Part shown: in pieces, positions 8,333-17,652 of the stretch | Numbering within the stretch: the first letter of the stretch is position 1 | How the letters are laid out: the number at the start of each line of letters is the position of its first letter | Assembly (NCBI GenBank): GCA_964388175.1 | Contig: CAYLYS010000027.1 | Location: 1 to 33,419, forward strand | Source: JAITWN01 sp964388175 | Lineage (GTDB): Bacteria; Pseudomonadota; Gammaproteobacteria; SZUA-140 | Length of the DNA: 33,419 nt | Direction of reading: 5' to 3' | Translations under genes and position numbers: made by a program | The notes under the pieces: model-generated | Database searches by the model: none | Told to the model about the DNA's origin: nothing | The model's input: the letters and a program-made list of their open reading frames with translations, nothing else

Positions 8333-10873
8333 ATGACTTCGCTTCCCATCGACAGGACGATCCCCGAGCTGCGTGCCGCGCTGGCGCGCAGCCGCGCGCT
8401 CGTGCTGCAGGCGCCGCCGGGTGCTGGCAAGACCACGGGCGTGCCGCTGGCCCTGCTCGATGAGCCCTGGCTGGCGGGGAAATCCATCCTCATGCTGGAG
8501 CCGCGCCGGCTGGCGGCGCGTGCTGCCGCCGGGCGCATGGCGCAGCTGCGTGGGGAAGAGATCGGCGGGATGATCGGTTATCAGATCCGCTTCGAGAACC
8601 GGGCCTCGAAGCGCACCCGCGTCAAGGTGGTCACCGAGGGTATCCTGACGCGCCAGTTGCAGTCCGATCCCGAGCTGCGCGATGTCGGTCTGGTGATCTT
8701 CGACGAGTTCCACGAGCGTCACCTGCATGCCGATCTCGCGCTCGCGTTGTGCCTCGATGTGCAGCATGCGCTGCGCGAGGATTTGAAGATCCTCGTCATG
8801 TCGGCAACGCTCGACGGCGAGGCGGTGGCGAAGCTGCTCGGCCAGGATCATGGCGGGGCACCGATCGTCACCAGCGAGGGGCGCAGTTTTCCCGTCGAAG
8901 TGCACTATCTGTCACGTGATTCCGAAAGCGCGTTGCCGCAGCTCGCAAGCTCGGCGATCCGCGGAGCGCTGGCGCGCGACGAAGGCGATGTGCTCGCCTT
9001 TCTGCCCGGTGCCTGGGAGATCCGTCGCACGCAGGAGCTGCTGAAGGATGCGCTCGGCGACAGCGTCGCCGTGCTGCCTTTGTATGGCGATCTGCCGTGG
9101 GAGGCGCAGGACCGCGCGCTGCGTCCGGCGGAGGGGCAGCGTCGCGTGGTGCTGGCGACGCCGATCGCCGAGACCAGTCTGACCATCGAGGGCATCCGCA
9201 TCGTCGTCGACGGCGGTCATGTGCGCGTGCCGCGTTTCGATCCGGTCTCGGGGCTGTCGCGGCTGACGACGCAGCGCATTTCGCGCGCCTCGGCCGAGCA
9301 GCGCGCCGGCCGCGCCGGGCGTACGGCGCCGGGCGTGTGCTACCGGCTGTGGAGCGAGGCGATGCAGCGCCGCCTGCCGGCGCAGGCAGCGCCCGAGATC
9401 GAGACCGCCGATCTCGCTCCGCTCGCGCTCGAACTCGCGGCCTGGGGCGTGAGCGACGCCGCGGTGCTGGCATGGCTCGATCCGCCGCCGGCCGCCGCCT
9501 TTGCCCAGGCGCGCGAACTGCTCGACCGGCTCGGCGCGCTCGATGCCGCGGGAAACATCACCGAAGCCGGTCGCGCGATGGTGAAGCTGCCGCTGCATCC
9601 GCGCCTCGCGCACATGATGTTCGCGGCCGGGCGGCTCGGCCTGGGCACGCTCGCCTGCGATATCGCGGCGCTGCTGTCGGAGCAGGATATCTTGACCGGC
9701 GAGGCACGACGCTCGGCCGACTTCGTGCAGCGCATCGAAGCGCTGCGCGCCCACCGCGACGGCGGGCGCCGCGCCGCGCAGGCATACGGCGCCGATGCCG
9801 CGGCCTGCGCGCGCGTGGAGCAGGTGGCGCAGCGCTTCCGCCGGCTGTTGCCGCCGTCGACCGCAGCCGGTCTCGGATTCGAATCCGGATCCGATGATCT
9901 CGAACGAACCGGCCTGCTGCTGGCGCTGGCGTATCCGGACCGCATCGCCCTGCAGCGCGCGCCGGGTGATCATCGCTACCTGCTCGCTTCCGGCCGCGGC
10001 GCGCGTCTGCGCACAGCCGGCATGCATCCGCGTACGCCGTGCATCGTCGCGGCGAGCCTCGATGCGGGCGAGATCGAGGGGCTGATCCATCTCGCCGCGC
10101 CGGTGGATATCGAGCAACTGCGCGCGCATCCCGACATCGGCATCCGCAGCGAAGATGCCGTGCGCTGGGACGCGCAGCAGCAAGCGGTGATCGCGCGCCG
10201 CGAAGAACGATTGGGCGCGCTGGTGCTCGATGCACAGCCCCTGGCCAAGGCCGATCCTGAACAACTGCGCGCCGCGATGATCGCCGGCATCCGCCGGCTC
10301 GGTCTCGATGCGCTGCCGTGGACACGCGCGGCGCGCGAATGGCAGGCGCGTGTGCTGTCGCTGCGCGCCTGGCTGCCGGAGGAAGACTGGCCGGACGTCT
10401 CCGATGCGACGCTGCTCGCCACGCTGGAGGAATGGCTCGCGCCCTGGCTCGACGGCATCACCCGCCGCGAACATCTCGCCCGGCTCGATCTCGCCGCCAT
10501 CCTCGCCGCGCGGCTCGATTGGAAAACCAGCCAACGCCTGGAGACGCTTGCGCCGACGCATCTCACCGTCCCGAGCGGCACGCATCGCCGCCTCGAATAC
10601 ACGCCCGGCGAATCCCCGGTGCTGCGCGTCAAGCTGCAGGAAATGTTCGGCTGCGCCGAAACGCCGCGCGTCGCCGATGGCCGCGTGCCGGTGACACTGC
10701 ATCTGCTCTCACCAGCGCAGCGCCCGATCCAGGTCACGCAGGATCTGCGCGGCTTCTGGGAACGCACCTACGCCGAGGTGAAAAAGGAACTCAAGGGGCG
10801 CTATCCCAAGCACCCATGGCCGGATGATCCGTGGAATGCGGTGCCGACGGCGCGGGTGAAGAAGAAGGAATGA
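8333..10873 (+). CDS. hrpB: ATP-dependent DEAH-box-like helicase HrpB
   Basis: The 846-aa product has the HrpB layout: two RecA-like domains, a helicase-associated region and the HrpB-specific C-terminal domain. Visible motifs are Walker A APPGAGKT (27-34), motif Ia EPRRLAAR, the DEFH box in IFDEFHERHLHADLALAL (about 122-139), SATLDG and QRAGRAGRTAPGVCYRLW. The C-terminal block ends with the HrpB-typical PIQVTQDLRGFW...YAEVKKELKGRYPKHPWPDDP. The substrate is not well established; related proteins act on RNA. The start lacks a clear ribosome-binding site but matches family N-termini. Confidence 0.96.
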   Translation: MTSLPIDRTIPELRAALARSRALVLQAPPGAGKTTGVPLALLDEPWLAGKSILMLEPRRLAARAAAGRMAQLRGEEIGGMIGYQIRFENRASKRTRVKVVTEGILTRQLQSDPELRDVGLVIFDEFHERHLHADLALALCLDVQHALREDLKILVMSATLDGEAVAKLLGQDHGGAPIVTSEGRSFPVEVHYLSRDSESALPQLASSAIRGALARDEGDVLAFLPGAWEIRRTQELLKDALGDSVAVLPLYGDLPWEAQDRALRPAEGQRRVVLATPIAETSLTIEGIRIVVDGGHVRVPRFDPVSGLSRLTTQRISRASAEQRAGRAGRTAPGVCYRLWSEAMQRRLPAQAAPEIETADLAPLALELAAWGVSDAAVLAWLDPPPAAAFAQARELLDRLGALDAAGNITEAGRAMVKLPLHPRLAHMMFAAGRLGLGTLACDIAALLSEQDILTGEARRSADFVQRIEALRAHRDGGRRAAQAYGADAAACARVEQVAQRFRRLLPPSTAAGLGFESGSDDLERTGLLLALAYPDRIALQRAPGDHRYLLASGRGARLRTAGMHPRTPCIVAASLDAGEIEGLIHLAAPVDIEQLRAHPDIGIRSEDAVRWDAQQQAVIARREERLGALVLDAQPLAKADPEQLRAAMIAGIRRLGLDALPWTRAAREWQARVLSLRAWLPEEDWPDVSDATLLATLEEWLAPWLDGITRREHLARLDLAAILAARLDWKTSQRLETLAPTHLTVPSGTHRRLEYTPGESPVLRVKLQEMFGCAETPRVADGRVPVTLHLLSPAQRPIQVTQDLRGFWERTYAEVKKELKGRYPKHPWPDDPWNAVPTARVKKKE

Positions 10874-11065
10874 GATACTGCTGCCGCAATTGGGAAGTGG
10901 TTACTTGCCAATGCATGCTTGCTATGTTAATTAAACTTAAAACATGAATAATCAATCTTTGTTTTTCATGGTGTTTTCCAGTTTTCGGCTTAGAAATCGG
11001 GAATATCAGGGGCGGCAACGACCCTTTTCATCTCTATCCTCCCCGCTTTGTTCGGAGACTGACCG

Positions 11066-14000
11066 ATGTTCTTGAGACAGGTATCCGCCGGCTTTGGCAG
11101 ATGCGCGGTTATTCTTGCGATCCTTATGCTGTTTGGCTGTGGCGGAGGTGGCGGTGCATCGTCACCCATCGTGCCGCCACCTGATTCTGAGGGGCCGATC
11201 ATACCCGATCCCGATCCCGATCCTGACCCGACGGTTAACCATACAGTCACTAGCGTCGTGACGGCGGGTGGCAGCATTTCTCCGGCGACGTTGGTTGTCG
11301 AACACGGCGATGAGGCCAGCTTCGCGGTTGCCGTCTTGCCGAATTATGCGATTGTGAATGTCAGCGGATGCGGCGGTTCCCTTTCGGGAAGTGTGTTTAC
11401 CACAGCCTCGATAACAGCCGATTGCGTTATCACCGCCAGCTTTACGCGGATCGCCAACGCGGCACCGGTGATCGCGAGTGATCTTTATCTGGTAGCGGGA
11501 GACGAGGGGAAGCTGTTCGTCAGTGCAAACGGTACAGTCTGGGAGTCGAGAGACAGCGGAGTCCAGATCAGACTGAACGATATCATGCGCGGTAAGGATC
11601 TGTTCGTCGCCGTCGGCGATGACGGAATCATTCTGACCAGTAGAGATGGATCAAGCTGGCAAGCGCAGTCGTCGGGAGCGAACGAGGCACTGAATAGTGT
11701 CGCATGGGGTAATGACCGTTTCGTCGTAGTCGGGAATGGCGGTACCGTTCTCGGCAGCGAGGATGGTGTGACATGGTCGCAGGTGGCCGCGGGTTTTCCC
11801 GGCGATCTGTTCAAGGTCGTATGGGCGGCCGAAAATTTCGTCGCTGTAGGGCAGGGCGATGCGAATGGAAGCATCCTGAGCAGCGCTGACGGTGAATTCT
11901 GGAATGTGCACCGTACCAGTGGGAATGATGCCGGGTTTGTTTACCGCGATATCGCTTGGGGGAGTGCCGGTTATATCGTCGTCGGTGGTTTTTCCCCACC
12001 CGATTGCATTGGGTGCGGATTGAGCTATATCGCCAGCAAGAGCTCCGATCTCATAAGCTGGCAAATGCTTGCCTTGTCTTTCCCGGCAGGCTCGTCTCTG
12101 CTCAGACACATCGACTGGGACGGTCTAAGGTATGTGGCGCGCGGACGCTCGATTCCTCCCTTCGGTGGCAGCATTAGTGATGTCATCGCGAGCAGCACCG
12201 ATGGCAGCGTTTGGCAGACGACCGCATTGTCGACGCTGCAGGAATATGGCGATGTAGAATGGCGGAATGGTCGCTGGTTCGCGGTCAGCGTGGAGGGCGT
12301 GATTTATACCAGTGATGATGGAGAGAGCTGGACGCCGCTATCCGATTTGGCTGTTTCGCTGCAGGCGATTTACGTTAATGAAGTGCCTGGCATGGCCATT
12401 GTCGGTGCGGAGTTCCGTTTTACGCCGATCGCCAGTGACCACGATGGCGATTTCCTGACATTCAGTATCGAAAACAAGCCCGAATGGGCAGAATTCGACG
12501 CGCGTACCGGTACGCTGTGGGGTAAGCCTGGGTTGACGGATGTCGGCGCTCTCAGCGGTATCGTGATCTCCGTGACCGACGGTTTTGATATTGTTTCCCT
12601 GCCGCCATTCGATCTCCTAGTGACCCAGGGCGCGGTGGGTACACCGACGATTTCCGGGATTCCTTCCGAAAGAATCAATCACAACGACGAGTATGTATTT
12701 ACCCCCATCACATCGGATCCCGATGGTGATGAACTGAGCTTTTCCATAGCGAACAAGCCGTTATGGGCCGATTTCGATCCGGTTACCGGTACGTTGAGCG
12801 GTACGCCCCCACTCAGCTCCACAGGCATTCATGCTGGCATCGTGATTAGCGTCTCCGATGGTAAGGAGTCTGTCGCCTTGCCGCCGTTTCATATTGAGGT
12901 GCTTAATCGCGCTCCGTTGATCGGGCTCGGTCTCTGGCTTGCCGCAGGCAGTAATGGGATTTACACGAGCCGAAGTCTTGTCGACTGGCAGCTGTCCCAG
13001 CCCAGTGGTGGTGGGGCTTCGAGCTTTCTTGATCCCAGGATCGGATGGAGCGGAACACGGTTCGTTATGGTGCAGCGAAGGTCTACCGTTTTTGCAAGCG
13101 AGGACGCTCAATCGTGGCAGGCGTATCCGGTTGGGCACGTGAACAACTCTTTGCAGGACGTTGTGGGATGGGATGGACTATTCGTCGCAGTGGGCAGGAA
13201 TTTCGTTCCCGAAACGCCTTTGAGTGCAAGTGGTACTTTCTATAATGCCGCTTTCATCAGTGAGGATGGCGAATCATGGGCAATCCATAATATCGACACC
13301 GAAGGATTCATGTCTGCCATAGCAACGGATGGGGTGCGTTACGTTGCTCTGGGTACCGATACTGTCGCAGGTCCGGAGAGCTTCATCAAAGTGTATCTCA
13401 GCGAGGATGGACTCCTGTGGGATATGCATATCACTGAGATACAGGGCAGCGTCAATGACCTGATCTGGGACGGTGAGCGTTTTGTGGCGGTTGGCGATAA
13501 TCTGGTCATTGGCAGCGTCGATGGTGCGGGTTGGGCCGTGTTGTATCAGGCTGATAGCCCCACTCCTCTAAAAAGCATCGCATGGAACGGTGAACGTTAC
13601 ATGGTTGTGGGAGAGCGGATTACTACAACGACTATCCCGATTTCCATCACGACGCGGGATGCTATCGTGCTGACCAGCATGAACGGAAGCGACTGGGAGA
13701 GAATGGAACTTACGACCGAAGCGATATGTGTTACGCCTCCGGCTCCTCCGGGGGTTCCGGCAGCCGCCCAGATATGTCGGCAACAGACTGTCCCTGCAGG
13801 GTTGCGCGCGATCGACTGGGATGGCATGCAATTCGCGGCGATGGGTTTTAGCGATGTGATGCGCAGTGTTGACGGTATAGCCCTGGAAGAGACAACCGGT
13901 GCCGATGTCTCTGATATAAGCCATTTGCTGTCGAGGCCGTCCGCAACGCATTATTCAGTTGTCAGTGGCGAGAACTTCTCGCTATCGCCTTCTGCCAGTG

Positions 14001-14200
14001 ATCCTGATGGAGATGATTTGACTTATAGTGTCGATGGTTTGCCCGCATGGGCTACCTTCGATGAGGCTACTGGTTTTCTGTCGGGTACCCCTGGGGCTGG
14101 GGATATCGGATCTCTCGACCACGTCATGATCTCCGCTACGGATGGCCACGATACGGTTTCTCTGCCGGCATTGCAGATTGCCGTTGTTCCCGGTCCCTGA
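11066..14200 (+). CDS. Large lipoprotein with InlB-like, Asp-box propeller and Ig/cadherin-like modules
   Basis: The 1044-aa product has a signal ending in the lipobox LFGC (Cys25), then a GGGGG and PDPDPDPDP linker (26-57). Next is a divergent InlB-repeat-like domain with two cysteines (58-128). A first propeller (about 135-437) repeats S-x-D-G-x-x-W Asp-box motifs and RFVxVG strands. Two Ig/cadherin-like (He_PIG-type) modules follow (about 443-519, 528-612), each with DxDGDxLxFSIxNKPxWAxFD. A second propeller (about 618-950) and a third Ig-like module (about 962-1041) complete it. It is probably a surface-exposed or periplasmic lipoprotein binding glycan or protein. GGAG at 11054-11057 supports the start. 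Base composition is clearly more AT-rich than its neighbours, which suggests acquisition. Confidence 0.85.
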   Translation: MFLRQVSAGFGRCAVILAILMLFGCGGGGGASSPIVPPPDSEGPIIPDPDPDPDPTVNHTVTSVVTAGGSISPATLVVEHGDEASFAVAVLPNYAIVNVSGCGGSLSGSVFTTASITADCVITASFTRIANAAPVIASDLYLVAGDEGKLFVSANGTVWESRDSGVQIRLNDIMRGKDLFVAVGDDGIILTSRDGSSWQAQSSGANEALNSVAWGNDRFVVVGNGGTVLGSEDGVTWSQVAAGFPGDLFKVVWAAENFVAVGQGDANGSILSSADGEFWNVHRTSGNDAGFVYRDIAWGSAGYIVVGGFSPPDCIGCGLSYIASKSSDLISWQMLALSFPAGSSLLRHIDWDGLRYVARGRSIPPFGGSISDVIASSTDGSVWQTTALSTLQEYGDVEWRNGRWFAVSVEGVIYTSDDGESWTPLSDLAVSLQAIYVNEVPGMAIVGAEFRFTPIASDHDGDFLTFSIENKPEWAEFDARTGTLWGKPGLTDVGALSGIVISVTDGFDIVSLPPFDLLVTQGAVGTPTISGIPSERINHNDEYVFTPITSDPDGDELSFSIANKPLWADFDPVTGTLSGTPPLSSTGIHAGIVISVSDGKESVALPPFHIEVLNRAPLIGLGLWLAAGSNGIYTSRSLVDWQLSQPSGGGASSFLDPRIGWSGTRFVMVQRRSTVFASEDAQSWQAYPVGHVNNSLQDVVGWDGLFVAVGRNFVPETPLSASGTFYNAAFISEDGESWAIHNIDTEGFMSAIATDGVRYVALGTDTVAGPESFIKVYLSEDGLLWDMHITEIQGSVNDLIWDGERFVAVGDNLVIGSVDGAGWAVLYQADSPTPLKSIAWNGERYMVVGERITTTTIPISITTRDAIVLTSMNGSDWERMELTTEAICVTPPAPPGVPAAAQICRQQTVPAGLRAIDWDGMQFAAMGFSDVMRSVDGIALEETTGADVSDISHLLSRPSATHYSVVSGENFSLSPSASDPDGDDLTYSVDGLPAWATFDEATGFLSGTPGAGDIGSLDHVMISATDGHDTVSLPALQIAVVPGP
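11204..11230 (+). repeat. In-frame hexamer repeat encoding the Asp-Pro linker
   Basis: Units of CCCGAT/CCTGAC repeat about four times and encode PDPDPDPDP directly after the lipoprotein's glycine-rich anchor region. The period of 6 keeps the frame, so copy-number change would only alter linker length. Confidence 0.6.
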
Positions 14201-14503
14201 GAGAGCGGCATCTTGAAGCTCCCGGGTGGCGGTGGGTGGCCCATCGCAGATCGGCCTTGTGACGTCCGGTGCGCCATTGCATGGAGCTATGCGGTCGAGG
14301 CCATATACAGCGCCGTCCGAGGTGAAAACCCGCGCCATTGGTCTAGTGCTCCATCTCGATCCGTCTTCCCGCCGCCTCGCCGCGGTCCCGGAGGAGGAAA
14401 AGGCTCGTGCGCGGCAATGGCTGGAGCGCACCAATCCTTTCGTTGATCGCGCGATGACGCCATCCTTCTGTACCTAGTTCAGGAATGGGGATAGCCCGGA
14501 AGC
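14201..14503. other. Intergenic stretch, no convincing gene
   Basis: This 303-base region lies between the lipoprotein stop and the broken TonB-like gene. It contains an open frame (about 14226-14477) whose end, EEEKARARQWLERTNPF, looks protein-like. It has no recognisable family and no clear ribosome-binding site. It could be the remnant of a gene lost next to the frameshifted one. I saw no promoter or terminator. Confidence 0.3.
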
Positions 14504-15006
14504 ATGCATACCTTCCTTCTCTTCATCCTTCTCCTCCTGCCGGCACCGTCTTTCGCGGCATCGGTTCTGGATGGCGTCGGTGGAAAAGTCGAGAGCGCTG
14601 TCAAAGGCAATGCTGCCCGGCAGGCCGCAGGCGAGGGGCAACGCCTTGCCGAGCAGCGCTGCATGGGGGAAACGATAGGGGATGCCAACCGTGATCTCGT
14701 GGCGCTGGTGCGCACTCCCCCCGCATATCCGGAGGACGCGCGCCTGAAGCGTATTCAGGGTCATGTGGACGTCGAGTTCACTGTGAACAAGACTGCGTGC
14801 GCGATGCCACCGTGTTCAGCGCTCATCCGTCGGGTGTCTTCGACAGCGCCGCGCTCAAGGCCATCAGGCGATGGCGTTTCGAACCCATGCGCAAGGATGG
14901 CCGTGTGATAGAGGTCATCGCGTGCCAGCGCATCGAGTTCGCTTTGGAGCCGCTGCCGGCGGCGGAACTCTTCTTTCTGTTTCCGCCATCGCTCACGATA
15001 CCCTGA
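14504..15006 (+). pseudogene. Periplasmic TonB C-terminal-domain protein, frameshifted
   Basis: The first frame gives a signal peptide (MHTFLLFILLLLPAPSFAA), a short linker and the first half of a TonB C-terminal domain, PPAYPEDARLKRIQGHVDVEFTVNK. The second half continues only in another frame from about 14794: CVRDATVFSAHPSGVFDSAA, then LKAIRRWRFEPMRKDGRVIEVIACQRIEF. Restoring one G near 14791 (AAG-GAC-TGC-GTG) joins them as ...VNKDCVRDATV..., one continuous TonB domain ending at 15006. Without it, translation runs out of frame to 14908. This is either a true inactivating deletion or a base-calling error. The protein has no membrane anchor beyond the signal. It converges with ribB. Confidence 0.8.
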
Positions 15007-15128
15007 TTCGTCCGCTTCATCCCCGTCGCCGATTGCCGCTCCCGGCTCATCGCCATGATGGCAGTCCTGTTGTAGGCGTCTTGCATCGCGCCGGTGTTGC
15101 CATGGGACGAAGGAGGGCGGGTTTGCGT

Positions 15129-15148
15129 ATCAGGGCTTGATGCCTGAT
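15129..15148. terminator. Weak hairpin between convergent genes
   Basis: ATCAGG (15129-15134) pairs with CCTGAT (15143-15148) around 8 bases, followed by TT on the + strand. It lies in the gap between the convergent TonB-like remnant and ribB and could terminate either, but the stem is short. Confidence 0.2.
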
Positions 15149-15247
15149 TTGCGCGGGCGATGCGGAGGCCGTTCTTTTTCCGCTCAGGCGATGATGGTGG
15201 GCCGGCTGTCGACCGTCCGCTTTTCGCGTTTCATTCCCGGCGGTATC

Positions 15248-16408
15248 TCACCGTCGGCGCGGCCATGCCGATGATGCCGGATGCAGGAACTCGCTCACTT
15301 CCAGGCCGAACCCCGTCATGCTGGGCATTTTGCGCGGAGCGGCGAGCAGTTTCATCTTGCGCACACCGAGGTCGCGCAGTATCTGCGCGCCGATGCCATG
15401 GTCGCGCAGCTCGTGCCTTGCCGGCGGCGGACTGTCCGCGCGGATGCGCTCGATCAGCGCGTCGCCACTCTCCGGTCGCAGCAGCAGCACGATGACGCCG
15501 GGCTCGGCGTGCTGTTGTATCTGCGCCATCGCGGCGGGGACGCTCCAGGCGTGGGAGTGGCTATGATCGTCGAGCAGATCGAAGACTGACAGCGGTTCGT
15601 GCACGCGCACCAGCGTTTCCTGATCGGGTGACGGATTGCCCTTGACCAGGGCGAGGTGGGTTTCCTTGCTGCTGCCGTCGCGGTAGGCGATCAGCCTGAA
15701 CTCGCCGCAGAAGGTCTGGATCGTGCGCTCGGCCACGCGTTCCACCAGGGTTTCAGTGCGGCTGCGATGATGGATGAGGTCGGCGATGGTGCCGATCTTC
15801 AGCTTGTGTCGGGCGGCGAACTGCCGCAGGTCGGGCAGGCGCGCCATGCTGCCGTCATCCTTCAGGATCTCGCAGATCACCGCGGCCGGCTCCAGTCCGG
15901 CGAGGCGCGCCAGATCGCAGCCGGCCTCGGTGTGTCCGGCGCGCACCAGCACGCCGCCGTCCTGCGCCGTCAGCGGAAAAATGTGCCCGGGGCTGACGAG
16001 GTCCCGCGGTCCGGCGTTTTCCGCCACCGCGGTGCGTATGGTATGGGCGCGGTCGGCTGCCGAGATGCCGGTGGTGACGCCGCTGGCGGCTTCGATCGAG
16101 AGGGTGAAATGGGTGCCATGGCGGCCGCCGTTGCGTGCCACCATGGACGACAGATTGAGCTGGCGGCAGCGTGCCGCGGTCAGGGTCAGGCAGATCAGAC
16201 CGCGCCCGTGCGTCGCCATGAAGTTGATGTGCGCGGGCGTGACGAACTGCGCGCCGAGTACGAGGTCGCCTTCGTTCTCGCGGTCCTCTTCGTCCACCAG
16301 GATCACCATGCGGCCGGCGTGTATGTCCTCGACGATGTCCTCGATCGGGCTGATGTCGGCGCCGGACCATGCGCCCGTTTCCACGGCGGTGATGTGCGGG
16401 TGGTTCAT
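15248..16408 (-). CDS. ribB: 3,4-dihydroxy-2-butanone-4-phosphate synthase with degenerate RibA-like half
   Basis: The N-terminal half (about residues 18-215) is an intact RibB, which makes the four-carbon riboflavin precursor from ribulose 5-phosphate. Motifs are DEEDRENEGDL (39-49), THGRGLICLTL and AGHTEAGCDLARLAG. The C-terminal half (about 220-380) aligns with GTP cyclohydrolase II in outline (VRVHEPLSVFDLL, GIGAQILRDLGVRKMKLL), but the zinc cysteines and the SECLTGD/CDCG signature are absent. That half is therefore probably not catalytic, as in other proteobacterial RibBA-like proteins. It is the last gene of the ABC-tonB-exbB-exbD run, 67 bases after exbD, where it may supply flavin for the linked monooxygenases. 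Confidence 0.93.
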   Translation of the reverse strand: MNHPHITAVETGAWSGADISPIEDIVEDIHAGRMVILVDEEDRENEGDLVLGAQFVTPAHINFMATHGRGLICLTLTAARCRQLNLSSMVARNGGRHGTHFTLSIEAASGVTTGISAADRAHTIRTAVAENAGPRDLVSPGHIFPLTAQDGGVLVRAGHTEAGCDLARLAGLEPAAVICEILKDDGSMARLPDLRQFAARHKLKIGTIADLIHHRSRTETLVERVAERTIQTFCGEFRLIAYRDGSSKETHLALVKGNPSPDQETLVRVHEPLSVFDLLDDHSHSHAWSVPAAMAQIQQHAEPGVIVLLLRPESGDALIERIRADSPPPARHELRDHGIGAQILRDLGVRKMKLLAAPRKMPSMTGFGLEVSEFLHPASSAWPRRR

Positions 16409-16475
16409 GTGGCGACGACCGTGATCGCTTCTGACGAGAGTGGGGCGTGAGCGGCGGCTGGCGTGTTCATGGTGC

Positions 16476-16883
16476 TCAGTTGGTCTGCGTCAGTACGGCG
16501 AGTTTGGTGATGCCGGCGCGTTCGATCGACGCCATCACCTTGGCCACGACACCGTATTGAACCGCTTCGTCCGAGCTCAGGTGATAAACCAGATCCGGCT
16601 GGGTCAGCCGCCACAGGCTCAGCTCGTCCTCCAGGTTTTCGAGGGCGACTTCTTCCTTGTCGATGTATACCGCGCCTTCGGCGTCGATGCTGATCGTCAC
16701 CGGTTTTTTCTGCTCCGGCGGCTGCGTGGTGGCAGTCTGGGGCAGGTTCACCGTGATGGCGTTGTTGAGCAGGGGCGCGGTGACGATGAAGGCCACCAGC
16801 AGCACCAGCATCACGTCCACCAGCGGCGTGATGTTGATCTCGCTCATGACATCGTCGCTATCGTTTTGGTTGGAGATGGCCAT
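16476..16883 (-). CDS. exbD: ExbD/TolR-family energy-transduction protein
   Basis: The 135-aa product has a short cytoplasmic N-terminus, one membrane span (about 20-41, LVDVMLVLLVAFIVTAPLL) and a periplasmic domain. Asp23 in NITPLVDVMLV is the conserved proton-path aspartate. ExbD works with ExbB to harvest the proton motive force and drive TonB. The start shares one base with the exbB stop (TGATG), so the two are translationally coupled. ExbD versus TolR is decided by the adjacent tonB. Confidence 0.94.
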   Translation of the reverse strand: MAISNQNDSDDVMSEINITPLVDVMLVLLVAFIVTAPLLNNAITVNLPQTATTQPPEQKKPVTISIDAEGAVYIDKEEVALENLEDELSLWRLTQPDLVYHLSSDEAVQYGVVAKVMASIERAGITKLAVLTQTN

Positions 16884-17629
16884 CAGGCGGTCGCTCCTTT
16901 CAGATTGCGGGCAGTGCCGGTCTGGTTGCTGCCCAGGGTGGGGATGTCGCGCGCGACGGCATCGGTGTTCCTGCGGAAGGTGGCGCGGCGTGACAGTGCG
17001 ATGAGATCGGCGGCAAAGTCATCCAGATTATTGCTGCTGGTTTTCACGCGGCGGATGAAAAAGTTATAGGCCAGCACGGCGGGCACGGCCACGGCGATGC
17101 CGAGGCCGGTGGCGAGCAGGGCTTCGCCGATCGGTCCGGCGACGACTTCGAGGCTGGCCGATCCCAGCCTGGCGATATCGGTCAGCGCGTACATGATGCC
17201 CCACACGGTGCCGAACAGGCCGACGAAGGGCGAAGTGCTGCCGATGCTGGCGAGGATCGCCAGCCCGCTCTCGCGCAGCACGCGCTCCTTCTGTATCTGC
17301 TGGCGCAACGCCCGCTCGATCACGTCCTGGCGGTCGCCGAAATGCTTGAGGTCGTGCAGGTCGGCGTTGTCGAGCTCCTGCAGCGCGGTGAAGCCGGCCT
17401 GTGCCACGCGATGGGTGGGGCCGGAGTGGTCTGCGAGGCTGGCGGCCTCCTGCAGATTGTTCGCATTCCAGAATGCCGCTCTGAACTTCGTGTTCACCCG
17501 GCGCATACGCCAGACCTGAATGCCTTTCACCAGGATCAGCGTCCAGGTGGCGATGGAGAAGGCGATCAGCAGCCACAGCACTCCATGCACTACCAGGGAA
17601 GGGGAAGAGGAAAAAGTGGCTTCTATCAT
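16883..17629 (-). CDS. exbB: ExbB/TolQ/MotA-family proton channel protein
   Basis: The 248-aa product has three predicted membrane spans (about 14-35, 122-145, 165-192) and the family block LASIGSTSPFVGLFGTVWGIMYAL, plus GPIGEALLATGLGIAVAVPAVLAYNFF. These are the proton-channel helices of the ExbB/TolQ/MotA family. The cytoplasmic loop between spans 1 and 2 is as long as expected. It lies between tonB (23 bases upstream) and exbD (1-base overlap), giving a complete TonB energiser. Confidence 0.94.
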   Translation of the reverse strand: MIEATFSSSPSLVVHGVLWLLIAFSIATWTLILVKGIQVWRMRRVNTKFRAAFWNANNLQEAASLADHSGPTHRVAQAGFTALQELDNADLHDLKHFGDRQDVIERALRQQIQKERVLRESGLAILASIGSTSPFVGLFGTVWGIMYALTDIARLGSASLEVVAGPIGEALLATGLGIAVAVPAVLAYNFFIRRVKTSSNNLDDFAADLIALSRRATFRRNTDAVARDIPTLGSNQTGTARNLKGATA

Positions 17630-17652
17630 CTACTGCATCTCCATTGAGTGAA

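Noticed and set aside
8912..10702. Long open frame on the - strand opposite hrpB
   Set aside because: Antisense to helicase motifs; His/Arg/Gln-rich low-complexity translation typical of shadow frames.
10874..11065. AT-rich gap considered for a sigma-70 promoter
   Set aside because: TTGCCA and TTGCTA boxes occur, but no -10 box lies at an acceptable spacing.
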